In this document: positions 25,965 to 35,168 of the stretch, piece after piece | Layout: each line of letters begins with the position of its first letter | Numbering within the stretch: the first letter of the stretch is position 1 | From: Bacteroidia bacterium | GTDB taxonomy: Bacteria; Bacteroidota; Bacteroidia; Flavobacteriales; Flavobacteriaceae | Assembly (NCBI GenBank): GCA_030429955.1 | Contig: JAUIGO010000004.1 | Location: 34,643 to 98,642, forward strand | Length of the DNA: 64,000 nucleotides | Direction: 5' to 3' | Made by a program: the position numbers and the translations under genes | The notes under the pieces: model-generated | The model's database searches: none | Told to the model about the DNA's origin: nothing | The model's input: the letters and a program-made list of their open reading frames with translations, nothing else

Positions 25965-27060
25965 CGATTTTTTTATATAAACTTATATATTTACTAATAT
26001 TCGTGGAAAGAGAAAAGTTATTCCTTGCATAGTCACTTATTAATTTTTTCTCCTTAAAAGTTGTCTTTGTTAATTGCAACGATATTAATTCAGTTTCTGT
26101 TTTTACTATAAATCCTAACCATTCATTTTCTAAAAAAACTTTAGTGTAAGCACCTGCTGAATTTATTGCTATAACTCTTAAGCCTTTTCCCAAATATTCA
26201 GATACTTTTGTAGGTGTTGCTACTTCGTTAAAAAGCTCGCTACTTCTATAAATAACTCCATAGTCAAATTTATCTGACAATTCATTTATCTGCTTTTGAG
26301 ACAAATTGTTTAACAACACAACATTGTCGCTTTCTTTTTTTATTTTTAAAGGTTTTGGAGTAACTACAGTAAGTTCAACTCCCTTTTTTTTGGCTAAAAT
26401 GGAAATTATTTCTTCCGTTTTTTGATAGGCTTGGTTTCCTCCCACAAAAAGTATTTTAATTATAGCGTTATTCTTATCTAAAGCTTCTTCTTTTGGAATT
26501 GTAAAAACCGCATCATTATAACCACTATTACAAAAAATTACTTTTGATAAAGGAATATTATACTTTTCGTTGTAAAGTTGGTACAATTCGTTTGAGACAA
26601 AGCTATAATAAATATCCGCTTTAAATAGTTGATTGTTTAGCAATTTAAATAGTTGTTCTCTTTCTGGCTCGTTAAAGAATGCTTTCTCTTGCTCCACATA
26701 ACCTCTTACATCATAAATTATTTGGATTGGTTGCTTTGCTTTTTTTTTGACCAATAGTCCCACATAAGCCGCCTCTACATTCCTACAGTGCAAGATCAAT
26801 GGGGAGTTTTTGGGCAGCCTAATTAATACCTTATTGGCAATATTATCATGATTAAGATTTGATCCGTGAAAAATAAAACTTACCCTTTTTTTTATTAATA
26901 ATAATATAAGCTTAAATAAAGGTATTCTTGATTTATATTTTTGACCAATTAACAAGTTTACTGGAAACCCTTTCTTTTCTAGACCATTTGCTAATCCAAG
27001 TACCTGAGACTCAAATACTGTTGAGGTTATCCCTTCTACTGTTAAATAGTATAGATTCAT
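25951..27060 (-). CDS. GT4-like glycosyltransferase
   Basis: This 369-residue GT-B type transferase has an N-terminal acceptor domain (QVLGLANGLEKKGFPVNLLIG) and a C-terminal donor domain with IKILFVGGNQAYQKTEEII and VIYRSSELFNEVATPTKVSEYLGKGL, the usual end of the GT4 donor site. Specificity is unknown. The gene lies 13 nt after the upstream Wzy-like gene and overlaps the acyltransferase by 14 nt. Confidence 0.8.
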   Translation of the reverse strand: MNLYYLTVEGITSTVFESQVLGLANGLEKKGFPVNLLIGQKYKSRIPLFKLILLLIKKRVSFIFHGSNLNHDNIANKVLIRLPKNSPLILHCRNVEAAYVGLLVKKKAKQPIQIIYDVRGYVEQEKAFFNEPEREQLFKLLNNQLFKADIYYSFVSNELYQLYNEKYNIPLSKVIFCNSGYNDAVFTIPKEEALDKNNAIIKILFVGGNQAYQKTEEIISILAKKKGVELTVVTPKPLKIKKESDNVVLLNNLSQKQINELSDKFDYGVIYRSSELFNEVATPTKVSEYLGKGLRVIAINSAGAYTKVFLENEWLGFIVKTETELISLQLTKTTFKEKKLISDYARNNFSLSTNISKYISLYKKIDESF

Positions 27061-27073
27061 TGAGTAAATGATA

Positions 27074-28222
27074 TTAATGTTTAAGTGTTTTTAGCTTAAA
27101 GCATATAAAATAAAAACCTAAAATATATAATAAATTATATATGACATGACTAAATAATGATAATGATAACAGAATTGGAAATATAAGAACCATTTTTCTT
27201 TTAAAAGAAAAACCTCTTAATGGATAATATAATATTGCAATAAAAATGAGCAATCCAAAAATACCTGTTTTCATCATTACTGTTAAAGGTCCATTATCTA
27301 AAATAGTGAGCGTAATATCTCCAAACCAGTCATTAAAATGCGTGTCAATCGTTGAGCCAATGCCAAACCCTAAAAATTTATTTATACTAGTAGATTCTGA
27401 AAATTGTCTTAAAAACTCATTGTTGGAAAGTATTCTATAAACAAATGATGAATCTTCTCCAGGGTTAAAAAGCCCTTGTATTCTTTCATTCTCATTTACA
27501 TATAATCCAACAACTCCAACAATGAACAATGCTAAAGCCAACAATACATGCTTTAACTTGATTCGCTCTCCCAGTCTATATAGAACAGACCATATAAAGA
27601 ACAATAGCATTAACGCCAAGTCGGTTCTTGAAATTCTAAAGCTATATACTATTAAGGCAAAAATTAAATAAGAAGCATAAAACCAAAACGACCTATTCTT
27701 ATTAACTAAAACAAGATAAACAAATAAGTAATTAACAATAATCGTACTTGGTCCAAAAATTGTGTTAGCGTGTTCGTCTTTTTGAAAGCTTTCAGGAATA
27801 TAAAAAAATCTTAGAAAGTCAAGAAATGGTATTATGCAATAAATAATTAGTGTAAAAAGCATAAGCTTATAAAACAACGGTTCCATTTTAATAGTTGATT
27901 GTTTCCCAACAGAATAGCCAATATATGCTGCTAATATGAATACTAAAAAAAATCTTAAATCACTTGCTACAAATGGAGCCTTATAAGCAACCCCTATTAG
28001 AGTAGATAGAAATACAGAGGTTAGCCATAGACCAAAAATGATGACCATATTTAAGTCTATTTTTTTTTTAAGTTTTAATACGAAAAACAAGAAGATAAGA
28101 AAATCTACAACCCTGAACCCAAAAAAAATATTACTTGAAATACCAGCATAAGTAAGTGACAATAAAAGCAATATTGTCTCATTTAAGTTTATTACTGCTT
28201 TATCTTTTTGCACTGATAACAT
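27074..28222 (-). CDS. O-antigen polymerase/ligase-like membrane protein
   Basis: This 382-residue polytopic protein has about ten helices and a periplasmic loop near residues 260-320 (KFLGFGIGSTIDTHFNDWFG), followed by GPLTVMMKTGIFGLLIFI. The pattern FGxGxG plus late helices fits the O-antigen ligase/polymerase superfamily. Right next to Wzx (23-nt overlap), it is the best candidate for the repeat-unit polymerase Wzy, by position only. Confidence 0.7.
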   Translation of the reverse strand: MLSVQKDKAVINLNETILLLLSLTYAGISSNIFFGFRVVDFLIFLFFVLKLKKKIDLNMVIIFGLWLTSVFLSTLIGVAYKAPFVASDLRFFLVFILAAYIGYSVGKQSTIKMEPLFYKLMLFTLIIYCIIPFLDFLRFFYIPESFQKDEHANTIFGPSTIIVNYLFVYLVLVNKNRSFWFYASYLIFALIVYSFRISRTDLALMLLFFIWSVLYRLGERIKLKHVLLALALFIVGVVGLYVNENERIQGLFNPGEDSSFVYRILSNNEFLRQFSESTSINKFLGFGIGSTIDTHFNDWFGDITLTILDNGPLTVMMKTGIFGLLIFIAILYYPLRGFSFKRKMVLIFPILLSLSLFSHVIYNLLYILGFYFICFKLKTLKH

Positions 28223-29405
28223 ATTTATAATAAATGAAAAAGGATCTTAATAAAAACACTATGATCAAACAACATACAATTGATACCAATGTCATACTAA
28301 ATAGGTATAAATATACAAGAGATAGTAATATAAATACTACTGTTAAAATATTTATATGATAAATTTCATTAGTGTTACCAATTGCACCTAGAATAGCTGA
28401 AAAAATACCATAAATTAATTTAGTAATTCCCAATAAGGATAATAATATTATAAGTACATAATCACTTTTATAATCTATTTCCAAGAAATAGCCGCCATCA
28501 ATAATAGAAACAATAACTATTAAAAAAACAATAGCAAAACCTAATACAATAATGGTTTTGGTTTTTAATCGAACAATATTAGCATTTATTTGCTTTTTAA
28601 AGCCAACCAGCTCCTTAAAACCAACATATTGCTGAATAAGTGTTAACGGAAACAAAAATATTGTTGAATAATAAAAATACTTCCCGAATTCATTTTCACC
28701 AATATTATCTAAAATTAAAATTCTTTCCCCAAAACTAAGTATTGTAATAAGAGCCAAGTTTATAGAAAATGAAATAAAAAAATGCAAGAAGTTAAAGGTC
28801 TTTTCATTAACTAAAATGGTTTTATACCAGATAACGTAAAAACCAATTAACGCAAAAATTGTTACTATAACGACAACAATATTAATTACCTCAGTGATGT
28901 TTAAGCTAACATTAAATAGTAATACTAAGGATGCTAATACAATTAGAAATAAGATTCTATAGCCGTTTTTAAATATTTGAGCTTTACTAAATTCACTAAT
29001 TAATCTGAAAATATTATAATTTAATATAATAATATTAATACCTATCCCTGTTGCTATAAATTGATATAGGTGGATATTTAAACTCTTTTGAGAAAAATAA
29101 ATTGAAACAAAAATAGGAACAACAAAAACCGCAATTATTATTGAGGTTAGAACGTCTTTGTTTATGCATACTTTTTTTTGATTTTCAATTTTTGACAGTC
29201 TTAAAAAAACTTGATCTAGGCCTATTAATCCAAATGAAGAAATAACACCGATATAAGTTAAAAACAAAGAATAAGTATTAAACTCATGTACTGAAAACGT
29301 TTTTTTTACAAAAATAGTTAGCAAAAAATTACTCCCAGCCCCAAAAACTAATAGAACAAATGAGATATTAGAAAATAACTTCTTTTTAAGTATATCTAGG
29401 AGCAT
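28200..29405 (-). CDS. Wzx-type oligosaccharide flippase
   Basis: This 401-residue polytopic protein of the polysaccharide transporter (MATE/MVF) superfamily has about twelve helices. It begins FSNISFVLLVFGAGSNFLLTIFVKKTFS and has the usual paired-helix spacing (GLIGLDQVFLRL, then FYYSTIFLFPLTLIQQY). Wzx moves the lipid-linked repeat unit to the periplasmic face. It overlaps the Wzy-like gene by 23 nt and follows the lipoprotein gene by 18 nt. It is the only flippase in the window. Confidence 0.8.
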   Translation of the reverse strand: MLLDILKKKLFSNISFVLLVFGAGSNFLLTIFVKKTFSVHEFNTYSLFLTYIGVISSFGLIGLDQVFLRLSKIENQKKVCINKDVLTSIIIAVFVVPIFVSIYFSQKSLNIHLYQFIATGIGINIIILNYNIFRLISEFSKAQIFKNGYRILFLIVLASLVLLFNVSLNITEVINIVVVIVTIFALIGFYVIWYKTILVNEKTFNFLHFFISFSINLALITILSFGERILILDNIGENEFGKYFYYSTIFLFPLTLIQQYVGFKELVGFKKQINANIVRLKTKTIIVLGFAIVFLIVIVSIIDGGYFLEIDYKSDYVLIILLSLLGITKLIYGIFSAILGAIGNTNEIYHINILTVVFILLSLVYLYLFSMTLVSIVCCLIIVFLLRSFFIYYKYVISAKR

Positions 29406-29423
29406 GTAATTTTATAAGATTGC

Positions 29424-29891
29424 TTATAAGCCTATATTTCTAATTGTAATTTTTCTGCCTAATATTTGTCTATATTTATCTCTATCGTATAAAAATAAAT
29501 CTAAACTATCTAATCTTTTGGCATTGGTTTTAAACTCTTTAACTAGATAACTATTAGCATCGTACTTAATTAATTCAGGTTTATAATCCAATAATAAATA
29601 ATCATCTCTTTTTACTAAGAAAGCCTTATCTACAAATGCATGGATTGCTAATGAGTACTTTTCTACCACATCAGCTTTGGTGTTTTCATCTAGCTTCAAT
29701 ACCATTATAAAAGTACTATCTTGTTTAAAAAAGGCTATGTCTTGAACAAAAATATCCTCGTTTAACTTTTCATTTACAGGTCTTTTCATTTGATAATCAC
29801 TTAATCCATTATTTAAGTGATATGAGAAAGAATCTTTATCTATGCAAGAAATACTAGATACAACAATTAATAGTCCCAATAAACGTTTCAT
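29424..29891 (-). CDS. Small lipoprotein of unknown function
   Basis: This 155-residue protein has a lipobox-type signal peptide (MKRLLGLLIVVSSISC, Cys at 16) and a soluble, charged body. It contains DIFVQDIAFFKQDSTFIMVLK and ends GRKITIRNIGL. No family was recognised. It sits between wecC (5-nt gap) and wzx (18-nt gap) inside the operon, so a periplasmic or outer-membrane role with the polysaccharide is possible. That is inference from position. Confidence 0.7.
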   Translation of the reverse strand: MKRLLGLLIVVSSISCIDKDSFSYHLNNGLSDYQMKRPVNEKLNEDIFVQDIAFFKQDSTFIMVLKLDENTKADVVEKYSLAIHAFVDKAFLVKRDDYLLLDYKPELIKYDANSYLVKEFKTNAKRLDSLDLFLYDRDKYRQILGRKITIRNIGL

Positions 29892-29896
29892 TTTTT

Positions 29897-31108
29897 TTAT
29901 TTTTTAATTCCACAAAAATCCAATACTTTTTTATCAGCTGCAATGTTTAATGCTTTAAACTCTTTATGTGCAACCAAAAAAGCGATAATATCAGCCTTTT
30001 CAGCAGCTATTTCATAGTCTGTTATTTTAAATACATTATGTTCGGCTATATTAGGCTCTACAATGTAATGCGTTTCATTGTTTGCGTTTTGAAGTACTTT
30101 TTGCACTATATATTTAGCAGGTGATTCTCTTAAATCGTCAATATCAGGTTTAAATGCCAATCCCATTAAGGCTACAGTTGGCTTTCGGCCATGTTTCAAT
30201 TCAAACTCTAATTTTGCGGTTTGTATCTTTTCGGCACACCAAAACGACTTATAATTATTTATTTCTCTGGCTTTTCCAATAATTTTTGATTCCATCGGAT
30301 ATTCTGCAACAATAAAATAAGGATCAACTGCTATACAATGTCCGCCTACACCACAACCCGGTTGCAAAATATTAACTCTAGGATGTTTGTTTGCTAATGC
30401 TATAAGCTCCCAAACATTAATGTCTGCCTTATCACATATAAGAGATAGTTCGTTTGCAAAAGCAATTTGTACATCTCTTGATGAATTTTCAACTAGTTTA
30501 CACATTTCAGCAGTTCTTGCATTGGTTTCATGTAAATCTCCTTTTATAAATTGGCGATAAAAAGATACTGCTTTTTCTGTTGATTTTTTATCAACACCTC
30601 CAATAACCCTATCATTATGAACCAATTCATACATAACGTTTCCTGGAAGTACACGTTCAGGACAATAGGCAATATTCAATTTACCTTTTAAATCTGGTCT
30701 TTCTGAATAAATAAGTTCCATCATTTTTTCTGTGGTACCAACTGGAGATGTAGATTCTATAATATATAGATCATTCTCTTTTAAAAGATGCAGTATTGCC
30801 CTTGTAGCAGATTCAACAAAAGATATATCTGGTTCATTCTTTGCCTTAAAAGGAGTAGGCACTACAATGAGATAGGTATCTGCCTTAACAGGAGCTGTAG
30901 AGGCTTTTAAGTACCCTTCTTTGACTGCATTTGCAACTGCTGTATCTAATTCAGGCTCAACTATGTGTATTTTACCTGCATTAATTGTTTCTACAATTTT
31001 AGGGTTTATGTCCACTCCGTGGACGTAGGTTTTATTTTGAGCAATTAATGCTGCTGTAGGCAAACCTATATAGCCTAATCCAATCATCACAACTTCTGGT
31101 TGATTCAT
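29897..31108 (-). CDS. wecC: UDP-N-acetyl-D-mannosamine dehydrogenase
   Basis: This enzyme oxidises UDP-ManNAc to UDP-ManNAcA. The 403-residue protein has the Rossmann motif GLGYIGLPTAALIA, ESTSPVGTTEKM, the catalytic cysteine in PGCGVGGHCIAVDPYF, and the C-terminal GLAFKPDIDDLRESP. UDP-GlcNAc dehydrogenases share much of this, but the adjacent wecB (19 nt upstream) makes its substrate and supports the assignment. Confidence 0.9.
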   Translation of the reverse strand: MNQPEVVMIGLGYIGLPTAALIAQNKTYVHGVDINPKIVETINAGKIHIVEPELDTAVANAVKEGYLKASTAPVKADTYLIVVPTPFKAKNEPDISFVESATRAILHLLKENDLYIIESTSPVGTTEKMMELIYSERPDLKGKLNIAYCPERVLPGNVMYELVHNDRVIGGVDKKSTEKAVSFYRQFIKGDLHETNARTAEMCKLVENSSRDVQIAFANELSLICDKADINVWELIALANKHPRVNILQPGCGVGGHCIAVDPYFIVAEYPMESKIIGKAREINNYKSFWCAEKIQTAKLEFELKHGRKPTVALMGLAFKPDIDDLRESPAKYIVQKVLQNANNETHYIVEPNIAEHNVFKITDYEIAAEKADIIAFLVAHKEFKALNIAADKKVLDFCGIKK

Positions 31109-31127
31109 GCTTTTAATCTTTTTGTGA

Positions 31128-32255
31128 TTAATTTATATTTAAAATATGGTTTACTATACGTTCACAAGCCATACCATCTCCATAAGGATTGTGTAGTTTA
31201 CTCATGCCTTCGTAAGCTTGTTTGTTTTCAATTAAACGTTTGGTTTCCGATATTATTTTTTCAGTATTGGTTCCTACTAATAAGACCGTTCCAGCATCAA
31301 CTGCCTCTGGTCTTTCCGTAGTGTCTCGCATTACTAAAACAGGTTTTCCTAGACTTGGAGCCTCTTCTTGAACACCTCCACTATCAGTTATTATCAGATA
31401 GGCTTTTTCCATTAACCAAACAAAAGCAGGATAAGAAAGTGGATTTATCAATTTTATATTTGTTACACTATCCAATAGTTCATAAACTGGTTTTTGAACA
31501 TTTGGATTTAAATGTACTGGATATATAATATTGAACTCTGGATGGTTTTTGGCAATTTCTTTTAATGCTTTGCAAATGTTAATGAATCCTTCTCCATGAT
31601 TTTCTCTGCGATGACCTGTTACTAAAATTATTTTTTGGGTGGTATCAACTACAGGTTTTAAGTTTTCAATTTCTGGGTCTTTAAATCTGTTACTTGTAAC
31701 TTTTGAAGCACTATAATTTAAGGCATCAATAACTGTATTACCTGTTACAATGATACTTTTACTAGAAATATTTTCATTAATTAGGTTTAGTTTTGAGGTT
31801 TCAGTGGGTGCAAAATGATAATCAGATATTCGTCCAGCAATACTTCTATTGATTTCTTCTGGGAATGGTGATCTTTTGTCAAATGTCCTTAGCCCTGCTT
31901 CAACATGGCATACTTGAGCGCCAGAATAAAACGCTGCGATACTTGCTGCCATCGTTGTGGTGGTGTCACCATGAACATATACAAAATCTGGTTTAAATTC
32001 ATCTAATACTGCTTTCAAACCTGTAATTATATCTGCCGTAAGTGTATATAAGTTTTGATTAGGCTTCATTAAATCCAAATCATAATCTGGTGTGATTTCA
32101 AAAAATGAAAGGACTTGATCCAACATTTCTCTGTGCTGTGCTGTAATGCACACTTTGGTAACAAAAGCATTGTTGTTTTTTTGAAAGGCTTTTACAAGAG
32201 GTGCCATTTTTATGGCTTCAGGTCGCGTTCCAAAAATTATTAAATTCTTTTTCAT
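31128..32255 (-). CDS. wecB: UDP-N-acetylglucosamine 2-epimerase
   Basis: The enzyme interconverts UDP-GlcNAc and UDP-ManNAc. The 375-residue protein starts MKKNLIIFGTRPEAIKMAPL and has the conserved AQHREMLDQVL, VHGDTTTTMA, HVEAGLRTFD, GHRRENHG and DSGGVQEEAPSLGKPVL motifs. It is the first gene of the second polysaccharide operon and has a consensus promoter about 60 nt upstream. Confidence 0.95.
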   Translation of the reverse strand: MKKNLIIFGTRPEAIKMAPLVKAFQKNNNAFVTKVCITAQHREMLDQVLSFFEITPDYDLDLMKPNQNLYTLTADIITGLKAVLDEFKPDFVYVHGDTTTTMAASIAAFYSGAQVCHVEAGLRTFDKRSPFPEEINRSIAGRISDYHFAPTETSKLNLINENISSKSIIVTGNTVIDALNYSASKVTSNRFKDPEIENLKPVVDTTQKIILVTGHRRENHGEGFINICKALKEIAKNHPEFNIIYPVHLNPNVQKPVYELLDSVTNIKLINPLSYPAFVWLMEKAYLIITDSGGVQEEAPSLGKPVLVMRDTTERPEAVDAGTVLLVGTNTEKIISETKRLIENKQAYEGMSKLHNPYGDGMACERIVNHILNIN

Positions 32256-32313
32256 TGCATTATGATTTGAGTTGGTCTTTATAATGAAAATCCCATTTTA
32301 TCATTTAATTGCG

Positions 32314-32343
32314 CAAAAATAAGATAACACAGGCTCTAAACAA
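32314..32343 (-). promoter_or_regulatory. Consensus promoter for wecB operon
   Basis: On the minus strand TTG (32341-32343), exactly 19 nt, then TATTTTTG (32314-32321) matches the Bacteroidota consensus. It lies in the 133-nt gap between cysN and wecB, so the wecB group can be transcribed separately from the rfb-cys group. The start codon follows about 58 nt downstream. Confidence 0.75.
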
Positions 32344-32388
32344 GTTATATTGTTGTTTTTTAATCAATAAGTTAGGTATGCTTTAACT

Positions 32389-33642
32389 TTAAACTATCAT
32401 TCCCGCTGCTACAGTTTCATTTGTAGCGTGATCAACCAAAATAATACTTCCTGTTGTCCTGTTGTCTCTATAGGAATCAAACATTAGGGGTTTGGTGGTG
32501 CGTATTTTGACTTTTGAAATATCGTTCATATTCAAGTCTTTATCTTCAATGTTCCTCTCTAATGAGTGAATGTTTATTTTGTAAATTATTTCTTTTAACA
32601 TTGCTTTTTGTTCGTTTGAGGTATGCATAATTGTATATTTTGCTCTTGGTTTAGCTTTCTCATTATGCAGCCAACATAACATTACCTCGATGTCTTGTGA
32701 TATATTTGGCTTATTGTTGGTTCTTACAATCATATCGCCTCGACTAATATCTATATCGTCTTCAAGTTTTATACTTATAGACATAGGAGCAAATGCTTCA
32801 CTAAGCTGACCTTCAAACGTATCAATTGATTTAATTTTTGATGAAAACCCAGAAGGCAATACTGTAACCTCATCACCTAATCTAAATACACCGCTTGCCA
32901 CTCTTCCTGCATACCCTCTATAATCTCTATGCAATTCATCTTGAGGTCTTAATACAGTTTGTACTGGGAAACGCGCATCTACTTTATTAATATCGCTACT
33001 AATGTGAAGCGTTTCTAAAGTATGCAATAACGGAGCACCTGGATACCAATGCATGTGCGAAGATCTGTTTACAACATTATCTCCTTTTAAGGCGCTAATT
33101 GGTATAAAACGTAAATCTTTAACCATAAATTTTGATGCAAACTCCTCAAATTGGCTAATGATATCATTAAACACATCTTCAGAAAAATCTACTAAATCCA
33201 TTTTATTAATACACACTATGACGTGGGAAATTTGCAACAAAGATGCAATAAACGTGTGCCTTTTTGTTTGCTCAACAACACCATGCCTTGCGTCTACAAG
33301 AATAATGGCAGCATTAGCAGTTGAGGCTCCAGTGACCATATTTCTGGTGTATTGAATATGTCCAGGTGTGTCAGCAATAATAAATTTACGTTTTGGTGTG
33401 GTAAAATACCGATAGGCAACATCTATTGTAATACCTTGTTCGCGTTCGTCTCTTAATCCATCTGTAAATAAGGCTAAGTCAACACCATCAAGGCCTTTTT
33501 TCTTATTTATGTTTTCTATTGCTTCCAATTGATCCTCAAATATGGATTTTGAATCATATAGCAAACGACCTATAAGTGTGCTTTTGCCATCATCTACACT
33601 TCCAGCAGTTGTAAAACGTAATAGTTGGTTGTTGTCTAACAT
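32389..33642 (-). CDS. cysN: Sulfate adenylyltransferase subunit 1 (GTPase)
   Basis: This is the regulatory GTPase of ATP sulfurylase; with CysD it makes APS from sulfate and ATP. The 417-residue protein has G1 GSVDDGKST, the ERGITIDVAY switch region, G3 DTPGH and G4 NKMD. It is short, without a fused CysC domain, and the kinase is encoded separately two genes upstream. It is the last gene of the rfb-cys run, 17 nt after cysD. Confidence 0.95.
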   Translation of the reverse strand: MLDNNQLLRFTTAGSVDDGKSTLIGRLLYDSKSIFEDQLEAIENINKKKGLDGVDLALFTDGLRDEREQGITIDVAYRYFTTPKRKFIIADTPGHIQYTRNMVTGASTANAAIILVDARHGVVEQTKRHTFIASLLQISHVIVCINKMDLVDFSEDVFNDIISQFEEFASKFMVKDLRFIPISALKGDNVVNRSSHMHWYPGAPLLHTLETLHISSDINKVDARFPVQTVLRPQDELHRDYRGYAGRVASGVFRLGDEVTVLPSGFSSKIKSIDTFEGQLSEAFAPMSISIKLEDDIDISRGDMIVRTNNKPNISQDIEVMLCWLHNEKAKPRAKYTIMHTSNEQKAMLKEIIYKINIHSLERNIEDKDLNMNDISKVKIRTTKPLMFDSYRDNRTTGSIILVDHATNETVAAGMIV

Positions 33643-33659
33643 TTTATTGTCTAAAAAAA

Positions 33660-34565
33660 TTAAAAATAGCCTTCTCTTTTTCTGTCTTCCATGGCCGATT
33701 CGGAACGCTTATCATCACTTCTATTACCTCTTTCTGTTTGACGCATCGCCGCAACCTCTAGGGTTATTTTTTCAAGTGTATCTGCATTGGATTCTATACC
33801 TCCAGTAATCGTTATATCTCCTAAGGTTCTGAAACGCACTTTTTTGGTAACTATTTTTTCATGCTCTTGAAGTATTAAGTGCTTAGAGTTTGGAATCCAT
33901 GAGTTTTGCCTCCATATAACTTCTCTTTCATGAGCAAAATATAATGAAGGGATTTCTATATTCTCTCTTTCTATATAATTCCAAACGTCTGTTTCAGTCC
34001 AATTACTAATTGGGAAAGCCCTAAAATGTTCTCCAGAAAAATGTCGCCCGTTTAATATATTCCAAAGTTCTGATCTTTGGTTCTTTGGATCCCATTGTCC
34101 AAACTCATCGCGATGGGAAAAAAACCGTTCTTTGGCTCTTGCTTTTTCTTCATCACGTCGTCCTCCTCCAATAGCGCAATCTATTTCATTCTCTTCAATG
34201 GTATCTAAAAGTGTTGTTATTTGAAGCGCATTGCGAGTTGCATTTTTTCCTTTTTCTTCTGAAACTCTTCCTTGATCTATTGATTTTTGAACAGAGCCAA
34301 TAATTAAATTTAATCCTAGTTGTTCTATCAATTTATCTCTAAATTGGATGGTTTCAGGAAAATTATGACCAGTATCAATATGAAGTAAAGGGAATGGTAT
34401 TTTACATGGGTAAAATGCTTTTTTTGCTAAATGTGTTACTAGAATTGAATCTTTTCCTCCAGAAAATAATATTACCGGATTTTGAAATTGCGCATACACT
34501 TCTCTTAAAATAAAAATGGATTCGCTTTCTAATTCATCTAGATAATTTAAATAGTATTTACTCAT
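33660..34565 (-). CDS. cysD: Sulfate adenylyltransferase subunit 2
   Basis: This is the catalytic subunit of ATP sulfurylase. The 301-residue protein has the PP-loop SGGKDSILV (near residue 35), PLLHIDTGHNFPE, AIGGGRRDEEKARAKE and a C-terminal RTLGDITITGGIESNA. It overlaps cysC by 8 nt and pairs with cysN downstream. Confidence 0.95.
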   Translation of the reverse strand: MSKYYLNYLDELESESIFILREVYAQFQNPVILFSGGKDSILVTHLAKKAFYPCKIPFPLLHIDTGHNFPETIQFRDKLIEQLGLNLIIGSVQKSIDQGRVSEEKGKNATRNALQITTLLDTIEENEIDCAIGGGRRDEEKARAKERFFSHRDEFGQWDPKNQRSELWNILNGRHFSGEHFRAFPISNWTETDVWNYIERENIEIPSLYFAHEREVIWRQNSWIPNSKHLILQEHEKIVTKKVRFRTLGDITITGGIESNADTLEKITLEVAAMRQTERGNRSDDKRSESAMEDRKREGYF

Positions 34566-35163
34566 TATTATACGTTTGTAATTTAGGACTAATATATTCT
34601 AAAATACGCTTAACGGATTCTGAAACGGTTTCGGTTTCGGTATTTATCTCAATATTTGGTGATTCTGGTGGTTCAAATGGTGCAGTTACTCCTGTCATAT
34701 TCGTTATTTCACCTTTTCGTGCTTTTTTGTACAGCCCTTTTACATCTCTACGTTCGCATTCTTCTAGACTTGTATTTATGTAAATTTCAACATAATTATC
34801 TTTTCCAACAATACTTTTTATAGTGTCTCTATTTGATTTGTATGGTGAGATAAAAGTTGCTAAAACAACTATTCCGGAATCTATTAAGAGTTTTGTGATT
34901 TCTGCTACCCTTCTTATATTTTCAATGCGATCTTTAGGCTTAAAGGTTAGGTCTTTATTTAAACCATTTCTCACATTATCGCCATCTAAACAATAAGTAT
35001 GAATTCCTCTTTTATACATTTCCGTTTCCAGAGCATTGGCTATTGTAGATTTTCCTGCTCCAGATAAGCCAGTAAACCATAAAACAAAAGAATTATGCTT
35101 ATTTTGTTCTCGTCTGTCTTTAACTGAAATACTAAAATTATGAAGCGAAATATGAGGTTCCAT
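34558..35163 (-). CDS. cysC: Adenylylsulfate kinase
   Basis: The kinase phosphorylates APS to PAPS, the sulfate donor. The 201-residue protein has the P-loop GLSGAGKSTIA, DGDNVRNGLN and VYINTSLEECERRDVKGLY. It is a stand-alone kinase of normal length. Overlap with cysD is 8 nt. With cysDN it forms a complete PAPS synthesis unit. Confidence 0.95.
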   Translation of the reverse strand: MEPHISLHNFSISVKDRREQNKHNSFVLWFTGLSGAGKSTIANALETEMYKRGIHTYCLDGDNVRNGLNKDLTFKPKDRIENIRRVAEITKLLIDSGIVVLATFISPYKSNRDTIKSIVGKDNYVEIYINTSLEECERRDVKGLYKKARKGEITNMTGVTAPFEPPESPNIEINTETETVSESVKRILEYISPKLQTYNNE

Positions 35164-35168
35164 TTTTA

